A DNA stretch of 64,000 nt, taken from Megamerina dolium (lineage: Eukaryota > Arthropoda > Insecta > Diptera > Megamerinidae). The stretch spans positions 86,294,846 through 86,358,845 of the forward strand of contig OY978526.1 in assembly GCA_963854835.1 (NCBI GenBank), given 5' to 3'. Below the pieces are notes generated by a model. The model was not told the DNA's origin. It worked only from the letters and a program-made list of their open reading frames with translations, and did not search any database. A program made the position numbers and the translations under genes. Of the stretch, positions 35,788-47,930 are shown piece after piece. Positions within the stretch are counted from its first letter, which is position 1. The number at the start of each line of letters is the position of its first letter.

Positions 35788-37000
35788 ACAGGCCATTCAA
35801 TAAGTGTGTAGGATGGTATTACTAGAATTTTTTCCATATCATTTTTATTGAGATCTATTCTTCAACCGACATTTTTAAAAAATTAACAACAATCTGATAA
35901 TTGGTTCGTGAGCTAGAGCATTTGGAGTGAAGCAATTTTTGTTTTTGAAAAAAAAAATAAATGGATAAAAGTGAATTTCGTGTTTTGATAAAGCATTACT
36001 TTTTGATGAAAAAATATACAGTGGAAACCAAATAATGACTTGATAAACATTATCCGGACTCTGCTCCATCGAGACAAATGGTAGAAAAGTGGATTGCTGA
36101 ATTTAAACGTGGTCGTACCAGCACAAACGTTGCAGAACCCAGTGGATGCCCAATTGAGGCCAGTATTCCAGAAAACATCAAAAAAATCCACAAATTGATT
36201 ATGAACGATCGCAAATTGAAGGCGCACGAGCTAGCTGACATTGTAAAGATGATAGTGTTTTTACCATTTTACACAAACATTTGGGTATGCGAAAGCTCTG
36301 TGCAATGTGCCGCGTGAGCTCGCAGTCGATCCAAAAACAACAACGTATCGATGCTTCAACTTAGAGTTTGGCGCTGTTAAACCGCGCAATTAAACCGAAT
36401 TCTATCGTCGATATGTGACAATGGATGAAACATGGCTTCACCATTACACACCTCAATCCAATAGACTGTCAAATAAGTGGACAGCAGTCGATGAATCGAA
36501 TCTAAAGCGAGGAAATATGCAACAGTCGTCCGGTAAGGTGATGGCGTCTGTATTTTGGGATACGAATGGAATAATATTCATCGACTATAGCCAAAAAGGA
36601 ACCACCATCAAAAGCTACTATTATTGTGAACTTTTGTACCGGTTGAAGGCTGAAATCGCAAATGTTGTTTCACCAAGACAATGCACTGTGTCGTGCAAAT
36701 CGATGAAAACGATGACAAAATTGAATGAATTTGGGCTTCGAAATGCTTCCGCACCCAGCGCATTTTACAGATTTACTTCTCAGCGACTTTTTCCTGTTTT
36801 CAGATCTCAAGACAATACTTTCTGGAAAGAAATTTAGTAATCATTGAAACTGAGACCTACTTTGACCAGGAAGAGAAATCGGTACCACTTTCTACCGAGA
36901 AATCGGTAGAAAGTGGTATCGAAAAGTTGGCTATACTCGTTGCATCGCCCTCGAAAGCAGCTATGTTCTAAATTTCTGGAAAAATAAGAAATCGCCAAAT
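35788..37000 (+). mobile_element. Irritans-like mariner, plus strand, 3' TIR lost
   Basis: The left terminus ACAGGCCATTCAATAAGTGT follows TA (35786-35787), the same family as 9068-10412. The transposase starts near 35960 with DKSEFRVLIKHYFLMKK. It continues MVEKWIAEFKRGRTSTNVAE, KKIHKLIMNDRKLKAHELAD, TMDETWLHHYTPQSNR (first catalytic Asp in MDE), SSGKVMASVFWDTNGIIFID and KMTKLNEFG-type residues. The segment with the second and third Asp is damaged by indels (VVSPRQCTVSCKSMKT stands where FHQDNAPCHKSMKT is expected). The C-terminal tail resumes near 36840 and contains a 24-base inverted insertion at 36883-36918. No 3' terminal repeat was found. Inactive. Confidence 0.9.
36883..36918. repeat. 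Perfect 16-bp hairpin from a 24-base insertion
   Basis: TACCACTTTCTACCGA, loop GAAA, then the exact inverse TCGGTAGAAAGTGGTA. The related element at 9191-9224 (read on its minus strand) has GAGAAATCG directly followed by TACTATAAAAGTGGTATCG, so here 24 bases are added, in frame, as an inverted copy of the sequence immediately 3', together with a repeat of GAGAAATCG. Confidence 0.93.
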
Positions 37001-38613
37001 TTTATTAACATTGGATATAATATTGTGATGTCTAAATTAATTTTGAAACTGTTTTAAAAGAAGTTGCTGAAACCAAAAAATATTTTTTTTTCAAGTCGGC
37101 GACAAAAATACTATCATGCTGCTGGAGAGGTGGCAGACGTTCATCGATTTCAGTTTATACATTTTACTTAAATGGATTCTTGTCATGCGCTTGTTTTTTT
37201 ATTTACATATGTACATCACAATGTTCAATTGTATATAAATAGTTACCTCCTATTTGAGTATAATTGTGTGCTCGCGTAACAACTCTTGCAATATATTGAA
37301 CTTAAACACATATGGTGTTTGTGTTATTGTAACATTGGAAGGACGTCACGAAGTCTAGTTTCGATGTGATTTTATTATTGCGATTTTAACCCTGAAACAA
37401 TAAAAAATAATTTGATTTTACCATATATATATTTATATATGTGGGTGCTTGTATATTCTTCACATATATAAGTGTGAATATTTTTGACTTTGATGATTAA
37501 ACTATCAAAATAAATTCAAGTTTTTATTTAAATTTAAATATTTTAATTGAATATTTTCAATTCACTTAAAATGTATCTATACATCAGTTGTCAGTTATGA
37601 CAACTTTTGTATGTTTACATACATATGTACCAGCAACATATACTTGAGTCTTTTTACGATATTTGATACAATATTATTTTTGTATGCTAAAACAATAACA
37701 ATTGCAATTTCTATATGGGCGGTAATGGAATAATGTTTTTTTTTAGTGAATCATTTCCGAAATCACTAAAAATCTGCGTATCGCAGGAGGGTAGACCAAT
37801 TTTCATTATACATAACATACTCATCTACCTGACAGTTTTGATTATTTTATTATTGTATAACTCTATTTGCTTACATATGACTATTTTATACATACTTGTA
37901 AACATTTCAATGAAAAGATTTGTTTTTCCTTTTAAAATTAATTAATTTTTATTTATGTATCTTGTTCATTCATGTTTATCCACATATGTATCTGATGTCC
38001 TTGTTGAAGAATGTAAGCAAATAATAAACATAACAAGCTGAAAATGTATTAAAATTTATTTATACATCTATGATACATATTGGTTACATACATATAAAGA
38101 CAACATGTCGCCAATAATTCGATAATAAAATATAATAACATATTTCGCGAAACACAATACGCACTTCTTACATTATGTACATATTATGTACATAAGTGTA
38201 CCTACACCATTGTATGGTACATATCTTTTTCTTTGACATTTACATGAATATTATTGTTACAATGTTACATTGAAAATATGTCAGCTTGCTAAAGAATGAA
38301 AACAACTTATCAACTGAATTATCACATGTTCGGCAATAACAAATAAAAATGTACTAAAACACAAGCGAAAACACATTAAAAAAATGGTGCTTTACAATCG
38401 GTCGAGGTTGACTTTGAATATCCTGCACACCTGAGAAAAAAAAAAGCTGAGAGTATATAAAAAGTGGCTTTAACATACCCATCGGACGGTGGCAGTAACT
38501 TTCTAGCTTTCGGAGAATGCATAACATAGTGAGTGTGTCTCTCTCATTTATCGGTAGATTATTACCCACTCCCATATTAAGTTAAGCGCCAAATGTGATT
38601 CTCAGAGATGGAA
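37001..38613. other. AT-rich non-coding stretch
   Basis: No gene supported. 37225-37400 holds a TATAAATAG box and a less AT-rich tail (GGAAGGACGTCACGAAGTCT); a solo LTR is possible, but no ends were identified. Confidence 0.4.
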
Positions 38614-38861
38614 GATTAAGTAAGTTATAGATGAGGAGATTTTTAGAGGGTTAAAGTCTCGAACTGCGTAAGATTTTGATGCTTTTACACCTCCTTGAAA
38701 AAAAAATGAATATAAAAACACTACCCAGCAGACCAGATTAAGTAAGTTATAGATGAGGAGATTTTTAGCGGGGTAAAGTCTTGCACTGACATTATGTTTT
38801 GATGTTTCTGCTCCTCTTAAAAAAAAAAATAAATATAAAAACACTACCCAGCAGACTAGAA
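38614..38861. repeat. Tandem duplication, period 122
   Basis: Two units (38614-38735 and 38736-38861) share GATTAAGTAAGTTATAGATG, AGGAGATTTTTAG and ATAAAAACACTACCCAGCAG, with substitutions and different poly-A lengths. Non-coding; the parent element was not recognised. Confidence 0.88.
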
Positions 38862-39634
38862 CATGAGCGCACTTAAAAAGGAGTCCTAAAAAGTGTGAAA
38901 ATAAAGAGCATTTTTGAGCGCCCCCAAAAATGATTTTGAAATGACTCAAATTAATGACGTAATGAAATGACTGACGTAATAACGTTACTCAGTACCACTG
39001 CAATGATGACAATATAACACACAATTTAACATGCAGATATAAACGTTTGAATATTTATTGCTTTGCAAACGTATAGGACCATAGGGGTCAGAAAAGACTC
39101 GCTCATAATGAGCACATAAAGCACTAATAAACGCACCGAAGAAAATAAAAGTATTTTTCTACTAAACTGGTCGATCAGAAAGAGTTCCGGAAGCAGCAAA
39201 TAGCTTTTCTACGATTTTTACGATTTTGTACGATTTCTATACGATGTTATCTGAAAAATGCGTGAGGAGGGAGGCGTCCTAAGGAACAGAGATAAGAGGA
39301 ACAGCTGCTAGATCACTGAAAATATTAATAACCATGAGGCTTACACCACCTAACATTCTTCCCCAAACGTCATGGTGGAAATAAACACCGTTTAAGAGAG
39401 CTTCCACGTAGGCCGAATTATAGATTTGGGAAGAAAAAGATAACTTAGTTGGCACAAATCCGCGTGATATTTCTTTTTTATTTCTTTGTTTGGCGTGCAG
39501 ATTCTACTAATGATAACTTTAATGATATTATGATTGTTTTTAGTCTTAAATTCTTTTATTTACGAAATTATAATTATTGCCGCCTCGATTTTTAATGTTT
39601 ATTTCATCTTCTTAGGCACAATAAAATCAAAAAA
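38862..39634. other. Non-coding stretch, moderately GC-rich patches
   Basis: No gene. 39060-39420 contains ordinary-composition DNA (for example GAGGGAGGCGTCCTAAGGAA) that may be part of the same unclassified element as the duplication at 38614, but no motif proves it. Confidence 0.35.
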
Positions 39635-39885
39635 AAAAAATAATAATAAATATGTGGTCCTTGTAAACCCCAAAGTGCTTTTTGGCTGAGCTTTTTTTCA
39701 AATACTGTTGTGCGCGTTAAATATTGGACAGTATTGGAAGGGTTATTCTTATTTTAGCCGATTCCGAACGGCAGAATCCTTGTGACATCACTTTTTCTGA
39801 GCTTTGTCACAGATTTCCAATGCAAATTGTTACTGCCGTTGGAATTGCCAATTGCTTGGCGTGGGTATCGTTCGTTAAGATTATT
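39635..39885 (-). repeat. SINE subfamily B copy, 5'-truncated
   Basis: Minus orientation. The 3' end (inverse of GCTTTTTGGCTGAGC at 39678) and AACCCCAAAGTG match the copy at 60465-60700. The body shares TTGTGACATCAC and AATTGCCAATTGCTTG with other copies. No tRNA-like head. Inverted tail is A/T-rich (39625-39650). Confidence 0.8.
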
Positions 39886-42184
39886 ATTTTTCTTTTTTTG
39901 AAGCACAGTCAGAGTTGGGAAACTTGTCTCAATCGGCCCTACTTCGATTATTATGAATCTGACAGTCTATTGAATTAATCGATTCAGGTTCAGGTTAATA
40001 ATTTTCCGAAGATGGAAATTGATGATCGTACAGCTTATAAAATGTGTTTTATAAGTTGAGTTGTGACAGATTTATTCGGCCAGATTTAAATAAGCCAAAC
40101 CTCAGTGACCTCACCGTTGTAGTCATTTTTAATTCAAGTGGAAAAAGTAGATGAGCGTGATTTGATATCTACATACTCTAGAGATTTTGCAGCGTAGGAG
40201 TATATAACACAAGTTCACATGTATAGTATACATATAGTATATTTTGTATACTAATATGTATAAGTATATGTCATAGAAAATATAAGTATATGTCCAAATA
40301 GCTGAGAGCTGCACTTAACCCAATTTTAGTACGCGCATATACAATATGTATGTACTTCTACACAATGCTCAAACATAGTGCAGTATGCATAGAGAACAAA
40401 AGCAACTTTCTTACTTTCTTACTTTTTAATTTTTAAATGCAAATTTCAAGGCAGAGCGCTTATGAGTAGTGCCATTCTAATTTACATGACATTATTTTTT
40501 ATTATTAGAATAATTCAAACTTAATTATATATTTTATTTTTTAATCCTTTTACCTTTTCTTATATGCATATGTATACACGAGCACTAAATAATGTTCTGC
40601 AACAGTTTATGGTGGCATTTTAGACTCATTTTTTTTTCTTTCATTTTTGAACCTATTCATTGTAGAGCTATAATTGAAATAAATGTTGAATAAATGCAGC
40701 ATCTTAAATTGTATTTTATTTTGTGAATGCACACATACATAGTACAGCATTCATTCACAAGGTAGCAAAACAAATTCGACTTTAAAGCAAATAACCTTGG
40801 TGGCTGCCGTATCAAAGAGGATGGGCTTGTATGTATGCAAATATACCGCTACAGAAGAAATCAAAGCTTTAAACTGGTTGCTAATGATATCAGAAGTACT
40901 TTTAAGTAATGAGAAGCAATTATTATATTCTTGTGGATATCTTTTATATGAATTTATGCACTTTTAATTATAAATTACAGTTTAAATATAAATGAATGTA
41001 TATATTGCTTATAACACAATAAGTTTTAAATGTTTATAATCTTAAGATATACAAAATAAATGTATGTATTTATTGTATTATACCAGTAGTTTGATATTTG
41101 AATTCAATATTATTTTATTATTATTATTATTATTATTATTTTATAATTTTATTTAATATGGGTGGTCTGGAATTGACTAGTTTATTCCATTGTATGGGAT
41201 AATTTTTAAATTTTAAAAATGAAATTGTTCGTGCTATTCTATGTACATATATTTATATTGCTTGCTATAACCAATTCGTCTTCATACATGATAAGTAATA
41301 TTCAAAAAATTGTGAATATAGTATAAAGGAGGTGAATGTTGATGTGTCTGTGTACTGACCTACTCTCGAAAAATTCATTTGTAAAATTTTATACAAATAT
41401 TTCAATAAAAAAAAAAAAGAGATTTGTAATAAAACTGTAATAAAACTCTAAAAAAATGGTTATTGTACTTAAACGGTTTTTGGTATTTAAGAGTTTATAA
41501 TTTAGATGCAAATATTTTAACCATCGACTTTTTCTTCTCACTTTCCCTATCTACCTCTAAACACATTCACACACATTTAGAACAGTGGTTAGTCACATTA
41601 TTATCAGTCAATAACTTAAAAAGTGTATATAAAATATTGTATATATATTATATTATTACTAAGAAACTTTTGACATCAAATAAACTGCTGGTAGTCACAT
41701 GTGTAGTCTCTGTGAGATAAGATAAAACACACAATTAATATGACATATGTATAAGAATTACTGTGCAAGTTTATCGTTAATCAAAAATAATGATACTTCG
41801 AGGAATCATTTATGATATATTAACCACTTAATGAATTACTACACTGTGTGCGTGTGTTACGACTGTTTGGGGAATAACTTGCGTTCCATTGAATATCTAG
41901 TTTTAAAAACTCATAAATGGTTTTAGTTTGGAAAATCAAAACAAATTGTTGGAAAAAAAATTTGTGAGGAACTTATATACTGTAATACTACAGTATAAGA
42001 TATACAGTACAGATGCTGCAATAAAGATGTCAAAAGGCGTTTCAAAAGCTATAAGTGTCATTTTTGAATTATTCTACATTTATTAATTATTTTTTAATAA
42101 TTATTATATTATTATACAATTGGTATCTTGTCTTGAAATAATTTTAAAAATCGTCTATTGGTGTAAACTGCTAAGGATATGTGG
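39886..42184. other. AT-rich non-coding stretch with ATT microsatellite
   Basis: No gene supported. ATT/TTA triplet array at 41116-41140; TATACATATAGTATA-type motifs near 40220-40265. Confidence 0.5.
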
Positions 42185-42250
42185 AACTGTTTCTGGTCTG
42201 GTCTGGTTTCTGGTCTAAGTGTGTCTTCTCATAGAGAGAGCGGTCACAAT
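42185..42250 (+). repeat. SINE subfamily A 3'-end fragment
   Basis: TTCTGGTCTAAGTGTGTCTT followed by AGAGAGAGCGGTCACAATAA aligns with the last 60 bases of the SINE at 16308-16677 (TTCTGGTCTAAGAGTGTCCT...AGAGGGCAGTCATATAA). Only the tail is present. Confidence 0.6.
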
Positions 42251-43219
42251 AATAAACCAACCAATCAATTTAAAATTGTTCAGCTAAAAGATGTGGAATG
42301 TGGAAATTTTATCAAGTGTTAGCGAATCAATGACCACTTGCCTCATCATTTATGGTATTTTAATAACAGCCCTGGCGTAAAGGGAACTATGAAGGTTTAA
42401 CGTAATTGACAAAAAATTCAGATCTAGCGATAAAAAATCGATAGAATTTTTCGTATATATTCTTACATTGAATCACACTAATATAATATTGTATTATAAA
42501 TTACATTTGTAGTCTTCGTAGATAATTGGTTGCTTTTCTCTCTGTCACTATTTTTGCTTGCTAATAATGCCAAATTAGTAATATCCTAATCTGACAACTC
42601 TGCGGTGTATTTTGTGAAAACTGAATAATGTTTATCTCATGCTTTCCAACCAAAAAGAACATCAATTTATAGCAAAAAAAAAAAAAATAAAAATAAAAAA
42701 ATAAATAAATAATAACGCTGCAGGACATTATTATAAAAAACATCATTATAAAACTTTGATAGTATGAACCTGCATAACAATGAAGACAATGACGAAATGA
42801 AGACAATGACGAAATGAAGAAATGAAAACAGAGACGCTTTTAAGTAGATTTCTGATTTCCCATCTTCATAGTTAGCAATTGTCCATCATCGCATTCGTTT
42901 GTGTGCATGCAACAAAATAAAACCGAATGTCATAATGGGAAACGGAAGTCTTTACCTAATTTTCTTTATATTTTATATCTAACATGAAGAATAGAAAAAG
43001 AAATTTCAAAAAAAAAAAAAAACCGGACAAAGGTAAAAACAATAAAAGAAATAATAAACAGGAAAGATTACAATTTAAAATAAAATCAAAGTAAATTCTA
43101 ATATGGAAAACATAAATAACGGATGGTTTTTTTTTAGAGTGAAACAGTTTCCGATAGGTATAAAACGGTATAGCAGTTATAAAATCTGGTAACCTAAAAG
43201 CCATTTATACTCAGTAAGG
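42251..43219. other. AT-rich non-coding stretch
   Basis: No gene. A 17-base unit GAAGACAATGACGAAAT occurs twice in tandem at about 42782-42815. Confidence 0.5.
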
Positions 43220-43880
43220 TTTGACACCACAAGAATGCTTGCAAATATTGAAATACTATTGCAAAATCGTGGTTCTGTCATCCCAACTCAATGGTCGCTA
43301 CAGATCGCTAATTTTATTCAGATATGAGGCTCATTTTTGCCTCAATGGGTGTGTGAACAAGCGGATTTGTCGAATTTAGAGTAAAAACAATCCACGAGAA
43401 ATTTTTTAGATATCATTACATCCACAGAAACTTACTGTTTGGTGCAGTTTATGGATTTATTGGTCCATACTTTTTGAAAAACGCGACAGACAACAAAGTA
43501 ACTGTAAATGAGGCTTGCTACAGAGCCATGATAACTGACAATTTGATTCGCCAATTGCGTGGTATGAAAATGGAAGAGATGTAGTTCCAGCAAACTGGCG
43601 GTACATGCCATAAATGGAACATAACAATTGCTTTATTGAAGGAAACGAAATCTCTCGAAATTGGCTTGTGAAATATCCTGCAAGATTTTTTTTTTGTGTG
43701 AGGATATGTAGATGAACCAGCAACTTTGGATGAATTGTAAATCAACATTAAGCGATGTATAGCCGAGATTAGGACCCAATTGCTTGAAAAAGTTACCGAA
43801 AATTTGGTTTCCAGATTACGTCACGTTCGAGTCAGTCGCACATATGCCATTTGCCCGAAATCATATTGAAATTTCCAATA
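43220..43880 (+). mobile_element. Mariner-like transposase relic, plus strand
   Basis: Decayed frame of the VNK..C/GPYF group: YEAHFCLNGCVNKRICRI near 43325, then FIGPYFLKNATDNKVTVNEA, CYRAMITDNLIRQLRGMKME, FQQTGGTCHKWNITIALLKE (second catalytic Asp region, with Asp replaced), a deletion of the WPPRSxDLTPLDYFLW segment, and finally GYVDEPATLDEL, INIKRCIAEIRTQLLEKV and SRLRHVRVSRT. Stops throughout. Termini were not found. The C-terminal order agrees with 19471-20620 but the residues differ, so it is another lineage. Confidence 0.78.
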
Positions 43881-43929
43881 AAGCCAATTTTTAGTTCAGA
43901 ATATTACATTTTGTATGAATACAGTATGT

Positions 43930-45070
43930 TACTTACTTACTTATGTGGCTACTACAATCGAAAATCGATTTAGACCGAATCTAGACCGAATGCTTCGCCA
44001 GCTAGCTCTTTCCTTAGCTACTTGGCGCCAGTTAGAATTTCCAAGCGCTGATAAGTTCTCCAGTACTTAATATTTCCACCGCAGGTTAGGTCTTCCTATT
44101 ATGCGTCGTACACCAGCGGGTTCCAAATATAACACCATCTTAGCCGGAGAGTGTTCTTCCATTCGCTCGACATGACCTAGCCAGTGTAGCCGCTGGATTT
44201 GGATGCACTTTACTATGTCAATGTCGGCATTCAGTTCGTACAGCTTATTCGATACTCACCACCAACGCAAAAAGGTCCAAAGATCTTGCATAAGACTTTT
44301 CTCTCGAAAACTCCGAGCATTCTGTCATCCGAGGTTGAAATTGTTCAAGCTTCGGCGCCATATTTAAGGACAGGCAAGATGAGAGACTTGTAGAGTGTAG
44401 TTTTCGTTTTTTGAGAGAGGGCTCGACTATTAATTTGTTTACTTAGCCCAAAGTAGCACCTGTTTGCGAGTGATCCTTCGCAATATCTCCAAGCTGAAGT
44501 CATTACTGATGTTAATGCTGGTTCCAAAATAGATAAAGTCCTTAACTATTTCAAAAGCGTAGTTATCAACAGTGACGTGCTGTCCAAGATGCTGGGACTC
44601 TTTGTTTGTTGATACTAAGAACTTCGTTTTACATTCGTTCACCGTGAGACCCATTCGACACGACTCTCTTTCCAACTCTGAGAATGTTGCACTGACTGCT
44701 TCATGCTGATTATGTCAATATCACCGGTATACGCTAACAGCATTACACTTTTGTTGAAGATAGTGCCATTATGTCGTAGATCAGCAGCTCGTATTATTTT
44801 CTCTATAATAAGATTGAAAAAGCCGCAAGATCACTTTGTATAAAACCCCGTTCGGTACGAAACGAGGAGGAGAGGTCGTTCTCATTTCTCACTGCACAAT
44901 GGGAGTTACACAGTGTCATTCTGCAAAGCCGAATGAGCTTTGTAGGAAATTCGAACTCAGATATTGTTGTGTAGAGGTAATCCCTTACCGGACTGTCGAC
45001 AGCGGCTTTATAATCAATAAATAGATGGTGTGTGTCGATTTGTTTTTCTTGGGTCTTCTCCACGATTTGG
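43930..45070 (-). mobile_element. RTE-like LINE relic with TAAG-type tail
   Basis: Minus strand, from about 45063 downwards: THHLFIDYKAAVDSPVRDYL (RT motif A region), LYTTISEFEFPTKLIRLCRM, a GVRQG-equivalent FRTERGFIQSDLAAFSILL, then MGLTVNECKTKFLVSTNKES, IVKDFIYFGTSINISNDFSL, KTTLYKSLILPVLKYGAEA and, in other frames, LGVFERKVLRKIFGPLRVGG, IQRLHWLGHVERM and GRPNLRWKY. It ends near 43935 with CCACATAAGTAAGTAAGTAA (inverse strand), a short tandem tail. The same 3' end is at 62556-63035, and a tail alone at 56050-56090. The YADD box is lost (region 44690-44800). Inactive. Confidence 0.85.
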
Positions 45071-46672
45071 ATTTCTTTAGAAGAAATTTTAAAAAATGTT
45101 GTTCACCATAGAAATTTTTTCATCAAATGGGAAGCGAAATATAACAGAAGAGCTTTGAGAAAAACTTAATTATTTCTATGATATATGCAATATAAAAAGT
45201 TTGTAAACGTACGTAGAGGATGTGATTCTTGATGATATGATTTGAAAGGGGTTAAAAAATAATAAAAAAAAAATTAATATTGTTTCCGTAAGAATCAACA
45301 TTAACTTTTTCATTTTATTTAAAAAAGGACTTTGATTTTATTACGTATAATACGTTTTGAACAGGAAATTAAGTACCACACCTTGACATGCATATATATC
45401 TAATGATTTCTTTTGCATTTTATTGGTTTTTCTATGTTTCTTTGTTAGAAATAAAGAAACAAATATTCAATGAAACTTTTCTTTTATTATACACACTGCA
45501 CTGATAAAAGGTGAGAGTTGAACAAAACGTAATAAGATTCACTCTTATTTGACTTTGACTGGATTAGCTATTGGAATTATCACTATGCTACTATTACTAC
45601 AAATGTTGATAAAGATGATTATTTTACGTTATAGTAGTGAAGTGAGTTTCAATAATTTGAAATTGTTTACTTAGCACATTGTCTATTTATTATTTTTAAA
45701 ATGTATTTATTTTTACAAAAATTCGTTGATTTCACTGGATTTCGGGTAATTTTTCCACAAGGTTAACAGGCCGAATATTTGAATATTTTTTGTAGCTCTC
45801 CTAATTGGGCATGGATTAAAATTGAAGAAGGATTTGAATGAGACATGGATTAGAGTAATGGTATTTCATCATTTCCCCATTGGAATATACCTTGTCTATT
45901 TATATTGCAACCAGAGACAACGCTCAAATTCCCAATTTTGTAATGTAACTTACAAACAAAAAATGCATATGTATATAAACGATTTTCTACCACTGTTCTA
46001 TAATAAATAATCGAATTGAATAAAAAGCAAAAGGCAAAAAGCAATATACCACAATCCTAATCTCATGCGTATGTACATATATTATTGCTTCTTTAAGGAC
46101 ACTAGTGAGTGGCTTTTGTGAAGGAAAAAGTACATCTACTACTACATGGATTAGTGGGAGATACAATTAAAGTTTGTAAGTTTTGCCTTGGAAAAAAGTT
46201 TGTCTTTTAATATATAGTTTTTGTGAAATATTACACGCTTTAGTTTTCAAATTGAAAAATTTATACTTTTCTGAGTGACAAATTAGAGGATGCTTGTTTG
46301 TGGTACAATGTAAGTGTAAGAAGAGAAAAAGTTTTAATTAGGTCTCATTGCAAATTCAAGTGTAAATTATTAGTCTTCGGATTATGCTAACACTATTGTT
46401 GAGACGATAAACTTTCTCGAGCGACAAATTCTTAAGTTTCATTTGAATAAAACTTCATTATTAAATTAATCAATAACAGACAAGTGAGAGTTTATTTAAC
46501 TATCTTGTAAACAAGTTATACAAAATATTGCTCATCAACAATTAGGTATTGTATGTATAATAAATACATATAATAAACCTATAGCTTTTCAAAAGTGGAG
46601 CAATTATTATTATAACAATTATTTTATAACATTTGAAAAAAAAAAATCGCTGGAATGAAGTCTTGTTGTAGA
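45071..46672. other. AT-rich non-coding stretch 3' of the host gene
   Basis: No exon recognised. It lies downstream of the minus-strand gene ending at 46673 and should contain its 3' UTR; a minus-strand AATAAA-type signal is present many times because of base composition, so none is assigned. Confidence 0.5.
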
Positions 46673-47795
46673 CTATTCTGCACTTCCTCTCGGTGTATTC
46701 GTCTTTTTCTTTTGCAGTAAATCAGAAATTTGAGTGAAATGAGGTTTGTTTTGTTTACCATTTGTTGGCTTTTCTATCTTCGATCCCTTAGATTTGTTTT
46801 TATCTGCAGCTTGTACCACTGAGGCGGGTGGTTTTGCAATTTTAGTTTGTGTTTGTTGTGTTGTTTTTATTAGATTTTCCGTTAATTTTTTATTTTTTCG
46901 AGTGCAAATGCGAACAACATGACGACAATGACAATTATTTTGCACATTCTTATCTTTGACTTCAGAGGGTGTTGTTATTGTTACAGAGTCATCACTGGCA
47001 ACTTCGACATCCAGAAATACAGCAGGTGTCTGATGTAATGGCACTCCGTTTATGTTTGTTTGAGTACATTTAGTTGCATTCTCCACATCAGTTTCTGAAC
47101 AAGAAGACACGGTGCACGATGAGATAGCACTGCTTGAAGAAGAATCTTCTTCCGAATCATTGGAGCAGCAGCATAGGGATTTTTTGTGAGAATATATTTT
47201 TCGCTTGCTATTTAGAGGTTTTGATTGCTCTTTATTTTCTTCATTACATATTATAGTTTGACTTCGTTGAGTTCCACAATTTTCTGACAACGTTTTTCCT
47301 GTATTCTGTTGACTTTCTAATCTTCGGCATGATTTGCGAGCTGCAATCTTTTTTTGGAAATTTTTATATGATTTAGTTTCTTTCTTAGCTGCTTTCTGCT
47401 CATTCTCAACCTTTGCTGCATAATGTGCGTCTCCCACTTGGAAGATAGCTGCTCTATAATCATTGTTTTTGTGTGCCAATACATGCTGACACCAACAATT
47501 TAATTCCTGTGCTTTAATGTTTTCTAAACTTTTCAGTTGTATTTTCTTTTCCTCAGCTACATCGTTTCGGAGTTTACGTGCAATATTATTTGCTTTTTCC
47601 CTTACCTGTAAAATGACAAAATATTTATTTATGACAATGTAAATTCGATGTTAGCTGCTATGCACTTACTTGCAACAGCCTTTGCTTTCTTCGATCACAC
47701 TCCAGTTGTTTCTTCACATATTCAGAATTATCAAATACCGATTGCCTTGCACAATGTTTAGCAAATATTCCATTCATTGTTATATTGATAGACAT
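46673..47795 (-). CDS. CEP295/Ana1 N-terminus-like coiled-coil protein
   Basis: Best host gene in the window. Exon 1 (47795-47670) begins ATGTCTATC and is exactly 42 codons. A 64-base intron (47669-47606) has consensus GTAAGT and TTTTACAG, and exon 2 (47605-46673) runs to a TAG, giving 352 residues. Residues about 33-140 (DRRKQRLLQ across the junction to VREKANNIARKLRNDV, then VGDAHYAAKVENEQ and FQKKIAARK) follow the N-terminal pattern of the centriole-elongation protein CEP295 (fly Ana1) as I recall it: LLQVREQ, then MGxGHRQAKENE, then basic helices. Beyond this is low complexity: CCC, an acidic SEEDSSSSS run near 194-202, KCTQT near 221-225 and QQTQT near 292-296, both like dynein light chain LC8 sites. 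Known CEP295/Ana1 proteins are far longer, so this is a short paralog, a truncated gene, or a look-alike. No signal peptide or membrane segment; presumably centrosomal or cytoskeletal. Confidence 0.78.
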
Positions 47796-47930
47796 TTCTA
47801 ATTCAATATTTTCATTTTTCTAATTATTCAAATCATATTCTCAGACAGGGAAAATTAAATTTAAATTTTAACGTTTCGAAAGCAACTCTACAGAGAGAGA
47901 GAGAGAGAGAAGAGCACAGGCAATAATGAC
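47796..47930 (-). promoter_or_regulatory. Upstream region of the host gene with GA repeat
   Basis: The sequence just 5' of the start codon contains a (GA)12-type tract at 47891-47915. GA tracts are binding sites for GAGA factor and occur in fly promoters; function here is inferred from position only. No TATA box is assigned. Confidence 0.3.

Noticed and set aside
37225..37400. TATAAATAG and a GC-richer tail suggestive of a solo LTR or promoter.
   Set aside because: No terminal dinucleotides or target duplication could be found.
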